DNA of 64,000 nucleotides from an uncultured Flavobacteriales bacterium (lineage in GTDB: Bacteria > Bacteroidota > Bacteroidia > Flavobacteriales_D > Crocinitomicaceae), in NCBI GenBank assembly GCA_903945495.1, contig CAJAVU010000055.1, positions 1 to 64,000 on the forward strand. Direction: 5' to 3'. Of this stretch, positions 1 through 9,706 are shown one piece after another. Positions within the stretch are counted from its first letter, which is position 1, and each line of letters begins with the position of its first letter. The position numbers and the translations under genes were made by a program. Below the pieces are notes generated by a model, which searched no databases, was not told the origin of the DNA, and was given only the letters and a program-made list of their open reading frames with translations.

Positions 1-416
1 CACATAATCAATTCGAAATCTTTTTTCAAAGCGTATGTTTGATTTAATTTTATGCGTCCATAAGGCGGACGAAACAAACGACTATCAATTATTTTTTGAG
101 CTGAATACACGGAAGATAAATATTCTTCCTTACTGTGTGCTGTCCCTTTTTTGTGATCCATTGAATGATTGCCAATGGCGTGACCTTCCTTTTTAATCCG
201 TTCAATAATTTCAGGATACTTCAGCACATTTTCACCAACACAAAAGAATGTGGATTTTATATCTAATTCTGCTAACAAATCGAGTACCCAAGGCGTAATA
301 AGTGGATTTGGGCCATCATCAAATGTCAGATAAACAGCATTTATTGAACGCGAAAAACCCCACGTTTTATTCGGAAATAGGATTCTGAAAAAACGTGGGG
401 TTTTAAAAAGTTTCAT
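1..416 (-). CDS. Polysaccharide deacetylase (NodB/CE4 type), partial
   Basis: Only the N-terminal 138 residues are present; the gene runs off the left edge. From an ATG at 416 the protein shows TFDDGPNP at residues 31-38, NHSMDH at 83-88 and RPPYG at 116-120. These are motifs 1-3 of the NodB homology domain (carbohydrate esterase family 4), with the catalytic/metal Asp pair and the two metal-binding His. Such enzymes deacetylate N-acetylated sugars of peptidoglycan or exopolysaccharide; the substrate cannot be told here. No clear signal peptide is seen. The start lies 7 bases after the stop of the GT117-type gene, so the two are probably co-transcribed. A perfect inverted repeat occupies codons 5-21. 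Confidence 0.88.
   Translation of the reverse strand, partial: MKLFKTPRFFRILFPNKTWGFSRSINAVYLTFDDGPNPLITPWVLDLLAELDIKSTFFCVGENVLKYPEIIERIKKEGHAIGNHSMDHKKGTAHSKEEYLSSVYSAQKIIDSRLFRPPYGRIKLNQTYALKKDFELIM
354..404 (-). terminator. Terminator-like perfect hairpin inside the start of the deacetylase gene
   Basis: AAAACCCCACGTTTT and its exact complement form a 15-bp inverted repeat around a 21-nt loop. On the minus strand the GC core is followed by five T. It lies 20 bases past the GT117-type stop codon, a normal terminator position, yet it is inside the next reading frame. It may end part of the upstream transcripts or act as an attenuator for the deacetylase. Confidence 0.5.
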
Positions 417-423
417 ATATTTT

Positions 424-3400
424 TTACTCTTTTACGGAGTCAGCAATTGGTGCAATCTGTTGTAATTGTTCGATTGACATTGGTTGACCTGCAGCCGGTT
501 TTGGTGCCGGTGCGCCTTTCAAATAACCATAATAAACACCCATTGCCTTCGTATAATCTTGCAATTCAAAAAGATAAGAAGCATACTTACCTGGAGAAGC
601 TCCTCTTCTTGTGCTTTCACCATTGTCATTTGCTAATTCCTCTAACGAATTGAACATACTTGGTAACACAGATTTATACAACGCAGTGATTTTCGCTTGT
701 GTTCGTTTCGCCAAAGGTCCGTTGATGTTACCTGTAACTGGATTATTCGCTGCTTCATTTAAAACAAAATAGGCATCCATTGCAGCATACAAGTCAGACG
801 TATTTGAATTACTCAAAGCGATTGCTGCATTACTCAATTCATAATATTTAATGATTGACTCTAATTGATCTGCAACAATTTGTCCTAATTTCTCTGCTGA
901 TTTCTTGTCACCCGCACGGTACAATAAGCTCACATAATCGTGTAATATACCATCATTGTACGAAGGGAAACTAACACCTTCAAGCATGTATTCTTTGCGA
1001 CCGTCTTGTGAAGGCTCACCATAATCGATAACAACATCAGCAGGCATTACTTCCAACGAACGATTGATAAGTTTTTTCGCTTTGTCTTTGTACGTTGCAA
1101 TACGCTCATCAACACCTTTCAATGATGCTTCTAACTGATTTGCTTGAGCCGCTTGACCATTTTGACGCAACATTTTAATGTTCATCTCTTTTTGGTCACG
1201 AATTTGATCTTCGCGATCGGCACGCATTAAATAATCATCTGCTAACGACGCGAAATGCAATCTATATTGAGAAGTGTGACGACGTGTGTAGTAATCCGTT
1301 AATACGTCTGGATTACTCATTAAACCGTAGTTGTAATTCTTCATCAAGTTTTCATACATCTCATCGGCATAACGATTATCCATTTCATTTAATGGACTTA
1401 ATTCGAAGACCATTCCATTTTGTTTCACGTACCCTTTTTTATAGAGTGCAATTGACACATCTGATCCTCCAGGACTAGAGAAATAAATTCCTCGTTTCCA
1501 ATCGTTATTTGCAAGTATATCCAACATCATTACTTGCTCACGGATAATTCCTCGTTTGTCAAAGTCAAAACGAACCTCATCCAAGCATTGTGCTTTTTGA
1601 GCTTTAGAAATAACGCCGGATTTGACTGCATTCTCTTTATTCACTTTCAACACAAATCCTTGAGAAGGGAACATACGCATTTCGCGGTTGTTATACATAA
1701 TCAAGTTTTTGTCATCACGAACGAACGCCATTGCTTCTTTCAAATCAGTTGAATTCCAAGAATTTTCAAAATCCATCAAGGCTTTTTGGAATGCTTGAGC
1801 TTGTCCTTCATCCAATTTCACAAGACCACTTTGCATAGCCGAAAGAATTTCAAATGATGCACGGTATTTCTTGTAAATCGTTTCATTGATATTTGCACCA
1901 GAATTAGTTGTTAAATCTGTTTTCAATTCTTCAATTCTAGCTTGTACATTTGGTTGTTCAGCAGAAATTCCACCAGCGATAGAAATCATTTGAAGGTTGA
2001 ACGTTTCAACTGCTTGAATTGCTGGCGCACGATTGTGTTTTGTACGCATTTGAATAACGTCTTTCAAAATTTCTTCGTTCACATTCAAATAGAACAATTC
2101 GAACAAATTAGAGAATAATACTTGATCCGTTTTACCAGCTCCCATCAATGTTTGATCTTCGCGGAACTTAATTGGTAATGGATCTGATTCATATGCACGC
2201 ATTTTCATTTGCTCCGTGTACCAGTCTGTTTGCATCAATGAAAGGTTACAAACACGAACATCCGTGCGTTTTCCTTCAACTTCTTGCATGTACCACAATG
2301 GGAATGTATCATTGTCACCATTTGTAAACAGAATTCCATTGTTTTCACATGAGTTCAAATAGTTCAAGGCTAAATCATCTGCCGAAGTTTTTAAACTACG
2401 ATCGTGATCATCCCACCCTTGAACTCCCATGATAACAGGAATCGCTAATCCAAGAAGCGATGCGACCATTGCACCTTGAGATTCTTTTTTCAGAACTTTC
2501 TTCAATCCCATCATTAAGGCTAGAGATCCGCCACCTATACCAGCTATAATCAACCACATGATTGAATTAGGCATTGAGGCTTCACTTCCCATATCAAAGA
2601 TGGCAAATAACACCAATCCTCCACCGGCAACAATTCCTACATTCTTTAAATCTTTCTGTTTAAATCGAACGAAAGCGTCATATAAAGCATATACACCAAC
2701 TCCAATCCACATTGCGAAGAAATAGAATGAACCTGCGTATGCGTAATCACGTTCACGTGGTTCGAATGGTTTTTGATTTAAGTAAACTACAATTGCTAAA
2801 CCTGTAAACAAAAAGGCTAACAATACAACAAATGCATCTTTTGGTGCTCTATAAAAATGGAAGAACAAACCGATAATTCCCAAAATCAATGGCAACAAGA
2901 AGAATGTGTTGTGTGAAGGGTTTTCGCTTGTAAAATAAGGCGCTGCTTCATTCTGATTCCCTAGTCGTGCATTATCAATTGCACTAAATCCAGAAATCCA
3001 GTTTCCACGCATTTTGTCTCCATGCCCTTGAATGTCATTTTGACGACCAGCGAAGTTCCACATGAAATAACGGAAATACATCCAATTTACTTGGTAACGT
3101 CCGAAATAGGTTATGTTTTCTCCAAACGTTGGAAGACGATTCCCATCTTTACCAATGTCCGTTCCTGCCCCGTCATTTGGATCATAACCTGACCAGTTTT
3201 TGTACCCATCGATACGCTGTTGATCTTGATCCCAGTACATACGTGGAAAGAAAACTGCTTGTTCATAAGCTGCAACTGCATTGATTCGATCTTCAGCATT
3301 GGATTCAAAATATTTTTCCTCAACGGAACCACCATTTTTAGCTGCAAAATCTTTCGCTGCTTTTTCTGATTTATATGCTTTAATATCTACATCTCCTTTA

Positions 3401-4728
3401 CTTACAACAAAACGGCGTAAATAAAATGGTGAACGTGAACCCCAACCTGATGGGTCAGCAGTTGCAACCCAATTTCCATCACCATCAAACTGACCTCCTA
3501 ATTCTTTCGAGTTCCATTGTGGCCCAAAGAAAATAGGCGCTGAACCATATTGCTCACGCTTCAAATAGGATGTTAAGGTTACTAAATTTTCAGGGTCATT
3601 CTCATCCAAAGGTGTATTTGCATTTGAACGAATAACAATAACAGCAAACGAACCATAACCGATCAGCAAGAAAATCAATCCCATTGTAGCATTGTAAACA
3701 ATCGAATTTCCTCTTTTTCTTGCAAAACGAATTAACCAAACACATACGATTACCAATACTGCAAAGAAGAATACCGCACCAGCGTAGAAAGGCAAACCTA
3801 AGGTATTGACAAATGCAACTTCAAATGTACTTGCCAATGAAATCGAACCTGGAATAACTGCTTCTTGAATGAAGCCAAGAGCAATAACACTCATTAATCC
3901 AACAGCAATAAACTCAGCAATTTTATTTTCCTTCTTTAAATAAACGTAAAACAAATAAATAATTAACATTCCTAAAATACCTGGAATTATTAAAATTAAG
4001 TTTGTGAATAATGCATACACATTGATCAAAACAAAGCAGAAAGCAAAAAATCCAGTAAAAAACTTAATATTTATCTTTCCATAACGATAATAAATCATGT
4101 AACTAATTGCTGGAACTACAAGGATACCCAAAAGGTGGACCCCAATAGCCAAACCAAGCATGAACATGATTAACAACAACCAACGATTTGGCGCATATTC
4201 CTCAGACAACGTTCCATTTTGAACATGACGCATTTCATCGTCCCAACGTAAAATAGCCCAGAAAATAACTGCAGTAAACAACGAAGACATCGCGTAAACC
4301 TCACCTTCAACAGCAGAAAACCAGAAAGACTCAGAGAACGTGTACGCCAAGGCACCAACGAATGAAGCACCAAAAATCGCAATTGAATCGCCTGTAGAAA
4401 GAACTTCTTTACTTTTAAAAGCAATCTTTTTCAACAACAAACTCATTGACCAGAACATGAACATTACTGTTAACGAACTTGAAATTGCAGAAAGTCTATT
4501 GATCCAAACAGCAACGTCTTCAGGATTCGCGAAGAAAGAGAACAATCTTCCTAAGACCATGAACAATGGTGCACCTGGAGGGTGACCAACTTCTAATTTG
4601 TAGGCTGCTGTGATGTACTCACCACAATCCCACAAACTCACTGTGTCTTCAATTGTGATAAAAAATACTATTGTAGCGATTAGGAATACTAACCACCCTA
4701 AGTAAACATTTAACTTTTTGTAATTCAT
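424..4728 (-). CDS. GT117/DUF2723 (TMEM260-like) multi-pass membrane protein, putative protein O-mannosyltransferase
   Basis: The 1434-residue protein starts with a membrane helix (about 9-26) followed by a conserved loop with D34-x-x-E37 and HPPGAP at 49-54, typical of DUF2723 proteins. Many further membrane helices fill the N-terminal half, and the C-terminal 600 residues are soluble and helical. DUF2723 corresponds to CAZy family GT117 and is related to human TMEM260, an O-mannosyltransferase of GT-C type. The acidic pair in the first periplasmic loop fits a GT-C active site. By analogy it would glycosylate exported proteins using a lipid-linked sugar, but donor and target are unknown. A TATTTTTG element at 4776-4783 (minus strand) could be its -7 box. 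The nearest gene downstream is a polysaccharide deacetylase. Confidence 0.82.
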   Translation of the reverse strand: MNYKKLNVYLGWLVFLIATIVFFITIEDTVSLWDCGEYITAAYKLEVGHPPGAPLFMVLGRLFSFFANPEDVAVWINRLSAISSSLTVMFMFWSMSLLLKKIAFKSKEVLSTGDSIAIFGASFVGALAYTFSESFWFSAVEGEVYAMSSLFTAVIFWAILRWDDEMRHVQNGTLSEEYAPNRWLLLIMFMLGLAIGVHLLGILVVPAISYMIYYRYGKINIKFFTGFFAFCFVLINVYALFTNLILIIPGILGMLIIYLFYVYLKKENKIAEFIAVGLMSVIALGFIQEAVIPGSISLASTFEVAFVNTLGLPFYAGAVFFFAVLVIVCVWLIRFARKRGNSIVYNATMGLIFLLIGYGSFAVIVIRSNANTPLDENDPENLVTLTSYLKREQYGSAPIFFGPQWNSKELGGQFDGDGNWVATADPSGWGSRSPFYLRRFVVSKGDVDIKAYKSEKAAKDFAAKNGGSVEEKYFESNAEDRINAVAAYEQAVFFPRMYWDQDQQRIDGYKNWSGYDPNDGAGTDIGKDGNRLPTFGENITYFGRYQVNWMYFRYFMWNFAGRQNDIQGHGDKMRGNWISGFSAIDNARLGNQNEAAPYFTSENPSHNTFFLLPLILGIIGLFFHFYRAPKDAFVVLLAFLFTGLAIVVYLNQKPFEPRERDYAYAGSFYFFAMWIGVGVYALYDAFVRFKQKDLKNVGIVAGGGLVLFAIFDMGSEASMPNSIMWLIIAGIGGGSLALMMGLKKVLKKESQGAMVASLLGLAIPVIMGVQGWDDHDRSLKTSADDLALNYLNSCENNGILFTNGDNDTFPLWYMQEVEGKRTDVRVCNLSLMQTDWYTEQMKMRAYESDPLPIKFREDQTLMGAGKTDQVLFSNLFELFYLNVNEEILKDVIQMRTKHNRAPAIQAVETFNLQMISIAGGISAEQPNVQARIEELKTDLTTNSGANINETIYKKYRASFEILSAMQSGLVKLDEGQAQAFQKALMDFENSWNSTDLKEAMAFVRDDKNLIMYNNREMRMFPSQGFVLKVNKENAVKSGVISKAQKAQCLDEVRFDFDKRGIIREQVMMLDILANNDWKRGIYFSSPGGSDVSIALYKKGYVKQNGMVFELSPLNEMDNRYADEMYENLMKNYNYGLMSNPDVLTDYYTRRHTSQYRLHFASLADDYLMRADREDQIRDQKEMNIKMLRQNGQAAQANQLEASLKGVDERIATYKDKAKKLINRSLEVMPADVVIDYGEPSQDGRKEYMLEGVSFPSYNDGILHDYVSLLYRAGDKKSAEKLGQIVADQLESIIKYYELSNAAIALSNSNTSDLYAAMDAYFVLNEAANNPVTGNINGPLAKRTQAKITALYKSVLPSMFNSLEELANDNGESTRRGASPGKYASYLFELQDYTKAMGVYYGYLKGAPAPKPAAGQPMSIEQLQQIAPIADSVKE

Positions 4729-4908
4729 GTGTTTTCTTTTAGTCTAACTATAGGCCTTCAGAGGCAAATCAATCCCAAAAATAAATTGACCGACGCGAAT
4801 TTAAAAATATATCACTAGGATTCAGCCTTTAAAAAGTGAAAAAATGCCAAAAATCTTCAATTGACTTTTTCAACCAAAAAATTAATTTACTTTTTTTTGA
4901 TTATTTTT

Positions 4909-4938
4909 TTTGAAAATTAATTTTTGTTGCTAGCTTTG
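4909..4938 (+). promoter_or_regulatory. Bacteroidota-type promoter of tRNA-Gln
   Basis: TTTG at 4909-4912 and TAGCTTTG at 4931-4938 are separated by 18 bases and match the Bacteroidota -33/-7 pattern. The mature tRNA begins about 30 bases downstream. Confidence 0.7.
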
Positions 4939-4969
4939 CACTCCCAACAAAAAAGAACAGTTGTGAAAC

Positions 4970-5042
4970 TGTCCTATGGTGTAACTGGCAACACGTCGGT
5001 TTTTGGTACCGAAGAGTCTAGGTTCGAGCCCTAGTGGGACAA
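4970..5042 (+). tRNA. tRNA-Gln (anticodon TTG)
   Basis: A 73-nt cloverleaf is visible. The acceptor arms TGTCCTA (4970-4976) and TGGGACA (5035-5041) pair, with discriminator A at 5042. The anticodon stem TCGGT/ACCGA encloses the loop TTTTGGT, giving anticodon TTG at 5003-5005. The T arm contains GGTTCGAGCC. The 3' CCA is not encoded. It is a single gene with its own promoter and terminator. Confidence 0.95.
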
Positions 5043-5044
5043 CG

Positions 5045-5077
5045 AAAAAGCTTCATCTTAGGATGGAGCTTTTTTTA
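5045..5077 (+). terminator. Rho-independent terminator after tRNA-Gln
   Basis: AAAAAGCTTCATC pairs with GGATGGAGCTTTTT across a short loop and is followed by a run of T. The flanking A run means it could also serve transcription arriving on the minus strand. Confidence 0.8.
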
Positions 5078-5096
5078 TTTGATAAAGCCTTGAAAA

Positions 5097-6206
5097 TTAG
5101 CGTAAAAAATCAATCATTCCCTCAAAAAAAGGACTCTCTAAATAGATAAATTGGCTGTGAATTTTCCCCAATGATGTTCCATCCACAAATATAAAAGTTG
5201 ATCCAACAAAGTGTTCTTTCGTATATTTTTCAAATTTATCTAACGTATGTTTGTGATTGCAACCCAAGGTAGTGGCGCCATACGCTGCTGCACCGGGCCC
5301 AAATAACTCAAAATGATTATCCTTCTTTTTCAAAGCAAAATCTTTCTCGTTATACAACAACCAAATTCTCACATTGTCTTGCGCTTGAATAGAATAATTT
5401 CGACGTTGAAAATTAACCCAACTTTCAATTCCAGTAGTTGCCGGAGCAATTAAACAAACATTCACACGCCCTTGAGAAAGGCAAGGAATTCCATTTCCCT
5501 TCAAATCATACAAACACGACTGAAGTACTTTTGCGGCCAAACTGTGTCCAACGAAATTGATTTGAGCATACGTAACTGTGTTCAATAATCTTTTCAAACT
5601 CTCCCCGATGGTATCTGCACGATGATACGCTCGTTCAAAACCTTCAAACATTTCACGATTCTTTTCACCATCCATCGAATAACAGCAATTATACGAAGCA
5701 TCCCAGTAAATCTTCAATGTTGGATGCACAACTCCTAGTCCTGAGTTTAATTTATCTTCTAAATTGGCAAAAGCATCGATTGATGTTACATCGTTTTCGT
5801 TCGCAAAAAATGGTTTCCGATACCCATGCACTAAAACATTTAAGGTGTTTGATGCTGTTTTCAAGGATTCAATTTTTCGAATCGTTTGTGCTAATAAGGT
5901 ATCTTCAAGCTGCTGTATTGAACGATCATCTGCAGTATCTACAGGGCAATTGTGCTTTTTTGTAATGGCCAAAAAAACGGATGAATGCTCCTTGTACCAC
6001 ACATGCAAACGCGCCTTACTTTGAATCAAACTTTCATTCGGAATAAAATAATCTGGATAAATTGACCCATCCTGATCCAAAAAGACCGCATCGACGTTCA
6101 TTTCAAACGAACGCTCCCCGTAAAGAACATTATCTTGCGCGAAAACGGTTGCATGTATGAAACAACTATTAAATGCCAGTAGGACAATCAAGCCTCGATT
6201 AATCAT
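5097..6206 (-). CDS. Secreted alpha/beta-hydrolase-like protein (DUF900-like), function unknown
   Basis: The 369-residue protein has an N-terminal signal peptide ending near VFAQ (about residue 24). It contains an HG oxyanion-type motif (LVHGYRKPF, about 125-133) and a nucleophile elbow GHSLA at 220-224 with Ser222. A late His in NHKHTLDKF may complete a triad. This layout resembles the DUF900 branch of alpha/beta hydrolases, whose substrates are unknown. Its start overlaps the stop of the upstream DUF6498-like gene by 8 bases, so the two form a coupled pair. It is read toward the tRNA-Gln terminator. Confidence 0.6.
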   Translation of the reverse strand: MINRGLIVLLAFNSCFIHATVFAQDNVLYGERSFEMNVDAVFLDQDGSIYPDYFIPNESLIQSKARLHVWYKEHSSVFLAITKKHNCPVDTADDRSIQQLEDTLLAQTIRKIESLKTASNTLNVLVHGYRKPFFANENDVTSIDAFANLEDKLNSGLGVVHPTLKIYWDASYNCCYSMDGEKNREMFEGFERAYHRADTIGESLKRLLNTVTYAQINFVGHSLAAKVLQSCLYDLKGNGIPCLSQGRVNVCLIAPATTGIESWVNFQRRNYSIQAQDNVRIWLLYNEKDFALKKKDNHFELFGPGAAAYGATTLGCNHKHTLDKFEKYTKEHFVGSTFIFVDGTSLGKIHSQFIYLESPFFEGMIDFLR

Positions 6207-6858
6207 AATTTTCGCTTTCTTTCATTTTCTTAACGTGGAATTTATCCGCAATCAAATCACCAACTGTTTTTACAAGAACAAATACGCACGCAAAAGCAAT
6301 TACACCCGAGTGACTCCCTAGTTTTTCACCAAAAAATTGGCTCGCAAATACACCCAAAACAATCACAATATGAATCACAAAAATTCGTCGATCAAATAAG
6401 GGATGAAAATCTGACGGGTCTGTAATTTTACGTTGATTTTTGATGAAATAGTAATAAATCAACTCGATACATTTAATCACAAAAAACACAATTAGGGTAA
6501 ATCTAAAAGTTGGCTGTAAAAGCATCAAATACATCACGAAATTCACACCTTCTTGTTTGTCAGATATTTGTAAGCCTACAAACACAATCATGAAAATCAT
6601 GTAAAACGATAGTATCAGTGCACTTACAAATAAAAAACGCACCGCTTTGCCTACAAACGGTCCTTTTTCCGGACTATTTTTAGCAAACATAATGCGTATC
6701 GCATTCAAAAAACTCAATCCTAGGGTTTCCAACCAAAACGCATACAAAAGTGCAAACACACTCCAATCGTAATAGATAACACCAAGCAAGGGAACTATAT
6801 TCATTACGACTTGTAACATTTTACTATTCCCAAGTGGAATAACCGTTATGTTTTCCAT
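6199..6858 (-). CDS. DUF6498-like membrane protein
   Basis: The 219-residue protein has five or six hydrophobic helices. It opens with a segment reading NIVPLLGVIYYDWSVF followed by FWLETLG, the pattern of the DUF6498 family (an N-terminal 'PLxGV...W...xWLE' signature). No catalytic motif is visible and the function of the family is unknown. It is the first gene of a two-gene unit with the hydrolase-like protein and is divergent from thiL across about 90 bases. Confidence 0.55.
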   Translation of the reverse strand: MENITVIPLGNSKMLQVVMNIVPLLGVIYYDWSVFALLYAFWLETLGLSFLNAIRIMFAKNSPEKGPFVGKAVRFLFVSALILSFYMIFMIVFVGLQISDKQEGVNFVMYLMLLQPTFRFTLIVFFVIKCIELIYYYFIKNQRKITDPSDFHPLFDRRIFVIHIVIVLGVFASQFFGEKLGSHSGVIAFACVFVLVKTVGDLIADKFHVKKMKESENYD

Positions 6859-6925
6859 AATACAATTCTACAAAATAGAACACAATGAAGCATACAAATA
6901 GGCAAAAATGTTTCAATTCTTTAGC

Positions 6926-6933
6926 TACCTTTG
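6926..6933 (+). promoter_or_regulatory. -7 promoter element of thiL
   Basis: TACCTTTG is an exact TAnnTTTG box. It lies 15 bases before the thiL ATG, which implies a very short leader. The upstream -33 element is weak (TTTC). Confidence 0.6.
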
Positions 6934-6948
6934 TGGCAAAATTGAAAC

Positions 6949-7983
6949 ATGAGCGAAAACAAAACAAACATCAGCGAATTAGGAGAATTTGGACTTATTG
7001 ACCATTTAACTTCAAAATTTGAATTGAAAAACCGCAATTCATTGCTTGGTGTTGGTGATGACGCTGCTGTGATTGACCTATCGGAAGAAGAAGCAATGCT
7101 GGTTTCAACTGACTTGTTGGTGGAAGGCATACATTTCAATTTGATGTATATGCCACTTAAACACTTGGGATATAAAGCTGTAGCAGTCAATGTTTCAGAT
7201 ATTTGCGCAATGAATGGAACGGCAGAACAAATCACTGTTTCGTTGGCGGTTTCAAGTCGTTTTCCTTTAGAAGCTTTAGAAGAATTGTATGAAGGAATTC
7301 ACCTAGCGTGTGCGTTTTACAATGTTGATTTAATCGGAGGAGACACAACGTCATCTGTATCTGGCTTAGCTATCAATATTACAGTAATGGGACGCGCAAA
7401 GAAAAGTGAAATCACGTATCGTTCTGGCGCGAAAGAATTCGATTTATTAGTAGTTACGGGTGATTTGGGCGCTGCTTATATGGGCTTGCAAGTCTTAGAA
7501 CGTGAAAAAGAAGTGTTTAAAGCAAATCCTTCTATTCAACCTGACTTGGATGGCCACGATTATATTATTGAACGCCAATTGAAGCCAGAAGCGCGTAAAG
7601 ACATCATCGGTTTCTTGAAGGAATTAGATGTTGTTCCAACTTCGATGATTGACATTTCTGACGGTTTAGCTTCGGAAATATTACATATTTGTAAATCAAG
7701 TAAAGTTGGTTGTCATGTGTACGATGAAAAAATTCCAATTGATGCAAAAACATCGATGACGGCAATTGATTTCAATTTAGATCCTGGAACCTGTGCGTTG
7801 AACGGTGGTGAAGATTATGAATTGTTGTTCACCATTAAACAAGATGATTTTGACAAAATCAAAGGAAATCCTCACATGACGGTAATTGGACATATTACCA
7901 ATGAGCAAGATGGTGTATATTTTATCGATAAAAACGGATCTGCAATTACGTTAAGAGCCCAAGGTTGGAATCACTTTGATTAA
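6949..7983 (+). CDS. thiL: Thiamine-monophosphate kinase
   Basis: ThiL phosphorylates thiamine monophosphate to thiamine pyrophosphate with ATP in the cytoplasm, the last step of cofactor synthesis. The 344-residue length is normal. Family motifs are VGDDAAVI (35-42), STDLLVEGIHF (53-63), GYKAVAVNVSD (74-84), the GGDTTSS stretch (about 122-128) and IDISDGL in the C-terminal half. These supply the Asp residues that bind Mg-ATP in the PurM/ThiL fold. It is monocistronic, starts just after a good promoter, and converges with the next gene so that the two stop codons overlap by 4 bases. Confidence 0.93.
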   Translation: MSENKTNISELGEFGLIDHLTSKFELKNRNSLLGVGDDAAVIDLSEEEAMLVSTDLLVEGIHFNLMYMPLKHLGYKAVAVNVSDICAMNGTAEQITVSLAVSSRFPLEALEELYEGIHLACAFYNVDLIGGDTTSSVSGLAINITVMGRAKKSEITYRSGAKEFDLLVVTGDLGAAYMGLQVLEREKEVFKANPSIQPDLDGHDYIIERQLKPEARKDIIGFLKELDVVPTSMIDISDGLASEILHICKSSKVGCHVYDEKIPIDAKTSMTAIDFNLDPGTCALNGGEDYELLFTIKQDDFDKIKGNPHMTVIGHITNEQDGVYFIDKNGSAITLRAQGWNHFD

Positions 7984-9545
7984 TTTGCGTGTTTCAAGCG
8001 CGACATTTCTTTACGTTTTATCAAATCAACAAATGCTTGTTTTTTAAATTTTGATTCTGCCCATGATCTGAAATCAAAATATTCAAGTGCCACACCTTCA
8101 AATGCATCGTCTTTGATAGCTGAAAGCTCTTTGAACAATTCTTCCCATAGCACTTCAGCATCAAGTTCATTTGAACATTTTATGCGCTTAGAAACGAACT
8201 GAAGGAAAACTTTTTCAAACGAATACAAGCGATTTCTCGACTTTAAGAAGCGTTGCGTATTTTTTAAGGCATACGGCAATAACTGTTCGTGCTTCATATC
8301 TAAATGGATTAACAAATCCAACAAATGACTAAACGATAAAATATCTTCACTTTCATCCAAATTCGAATCATTTAAGATACTATTGATCATTTTTAATGCA
8401 CCTGAAAAATTACCCAATCCCAATTGAACAGTTGCCATTTTGAACACAATAAACGCCTTTCTAACGGATGAAATTTTATCACCAAATTTTATCAAACCAT
8501 TTTCAATGACTGGAAAAAGCAGCTCGGCTTTTTTAAAATCTCCATTATTCGTTAGCAAACTCAATTCAATAGAATATGTGCTTGCAAATAATTTAATGTC
8601 CATATCCTCATTCATAACCGAAGCAAACTTCGAGGGAATAGATTTGAGAACAAGCAACAATCGTTTAGACTCATTGATTAAACCAAGCTTTTCTGAAACG
8701 TAAATGCCATTCGTCAAAAGCGAAAAGTAGGTGTTCAAATTTTGCTCAATTGCTACATCGTTCTTTTCAAAATTTTCCAAGTTCAATTTTATATGTGAGA
8801 AGCTATTCAAAAGGTTACCTATTGAAAAGTAATACGCACTTAAAATATGGTGGTATAAATAATAATTGTCAAAAACTTCTTCAGAAACAATTAAATTTTG
8901 CGGTAATTGAGCAATAATAGCATCAAACGCCTCACTTTCTTCTTGATTCCTTGCTTTACCTTTTCGCGATAAATGAACGAATAAATCACTTTTAACCTTC
9001 CAAAGCAAATTGTAACAATTCACATTTTCAACTATTGCAGCATCTGTTTTCTCAATTGCCTCAAAATCCTCATGGGAATAATTTGAATAGGCATTATTCT
9101 CAACTAGTCGTTTGTTTTTACGGGAGATTTCAGCAAGTAAGGTGAAGCGATTGTGTTTTTCAGCAAGTTTCTCCGCGCTTTTTAATACGCGTGAACATTG
9201 ATCGTACAAAGACTTATTAAAAAGGATATCTGCACTGTGCATCATTTTAAAGAGTTGTGCATCGACAGAATTTGTGGCATGAAAAGCATCGAGGGCGTTT
9301 AAGACATGATCATACAAGCGTTTTTTCGTTATTGAAAACCGATGTAGAAAAGGTTCATTTTTAAATTCAATGAAGATTGCATCTTCATCATACTTCGTTT
9401 GCTTATCTATAAAATCAAACAATTTAACATAGTTATTTTCGTCACCAATTGTATGACGTGAAGACAGGAGTTTAAAATACCTTTTTTCTGATTTAGAAAG
9501 CGATTTTATCAGCTCAAAAAGCGCTTCTTTTACCTTGGTAGACAT
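7980..9545 (-). CDS. Conserved helical protein, function unknown
   Basis: The 521-residue protein has no signal peptide or membrane segment and is rich in amphipathic helices of the kind seen in TPR-like solenoids. Its N terminus (ELIKSLSKSEKRYFKLL) recalls a conserved Bacteroidota family of unknown function. No catalytic motif is visible. Its stop codon overlaps that of the convergent thiL gene by 4 bases, so no terminator separates them. Confidence 0.55.
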   Translation of the reverse strand: MSTKVKEALFELIKSLSKSEKRYFKLLSSRHTIGDENNYVKLFDFIDKQTKYDEDAIFIEFKNEPFLHRFSITKKRLYDHVLNALDAFHATNSVDAQLFKMMHSADILFNKSLYDQCSRVLKSAEKLAEKHNRFTLLAEISRKNKRLVENNAYSNYSHEDFEAIEKTDAAIVENVNCYNLLWKVKSDLFVHLSRKGKARNQEESEAFDAIIAQLPQNLIVSEEVFDNYYLYHHILSAYYFSIGNLLNSFSHIKLNLENFEKNDVAIEQNLNTYFSLLTNGIYVSEKLGLINESKRLLLVLKSIPSKFASVMNEDMDIKLFASTYSIELSLLTNNGDFKKAELLFPVIENGLIKFGDKISSVRKAFIVFKMATVQLGLGNFSGALKMINSILNDSNLDESEDILSFSHLLDLLIHLDMKHEQLLPYALKNTQRFLKSRNRLYSFEKVFLQFVSKRIKCSNELDAEVLWEELFKELSAIKDDAFEGVALEYFDFRSWAESKFKKQAFVDLIKRKEMSRLKHAN

Positions 9546-9657
9546 GTATAAATAGTTTAATGTAGATTAGTTTAAAACTAAGATATCAAAAGGATTCTAT
9601 AAGAAATTAACAATTATTTGAAGTGTATAAATAATTGAGTAAAGTGTAAAGTTTAGG

Positions 9658-9686
9658 CAAAAAAAAAGTCCCGCTATTGCGGGACT
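9658..9686 (-). terminator. Terminator of the small lipoprotein gene
   Basis: An AGTCCCGC/GCGGGACT stem with a 4-base loop is followed on the minus strand by a run of T. It lies 20 bases after the lipoprotein stop. The same stem recurs at 17400. Confidence 0.85.
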
Positions 9687-9706
9687 AACAATGTGTATTA
9701 ATTGAA

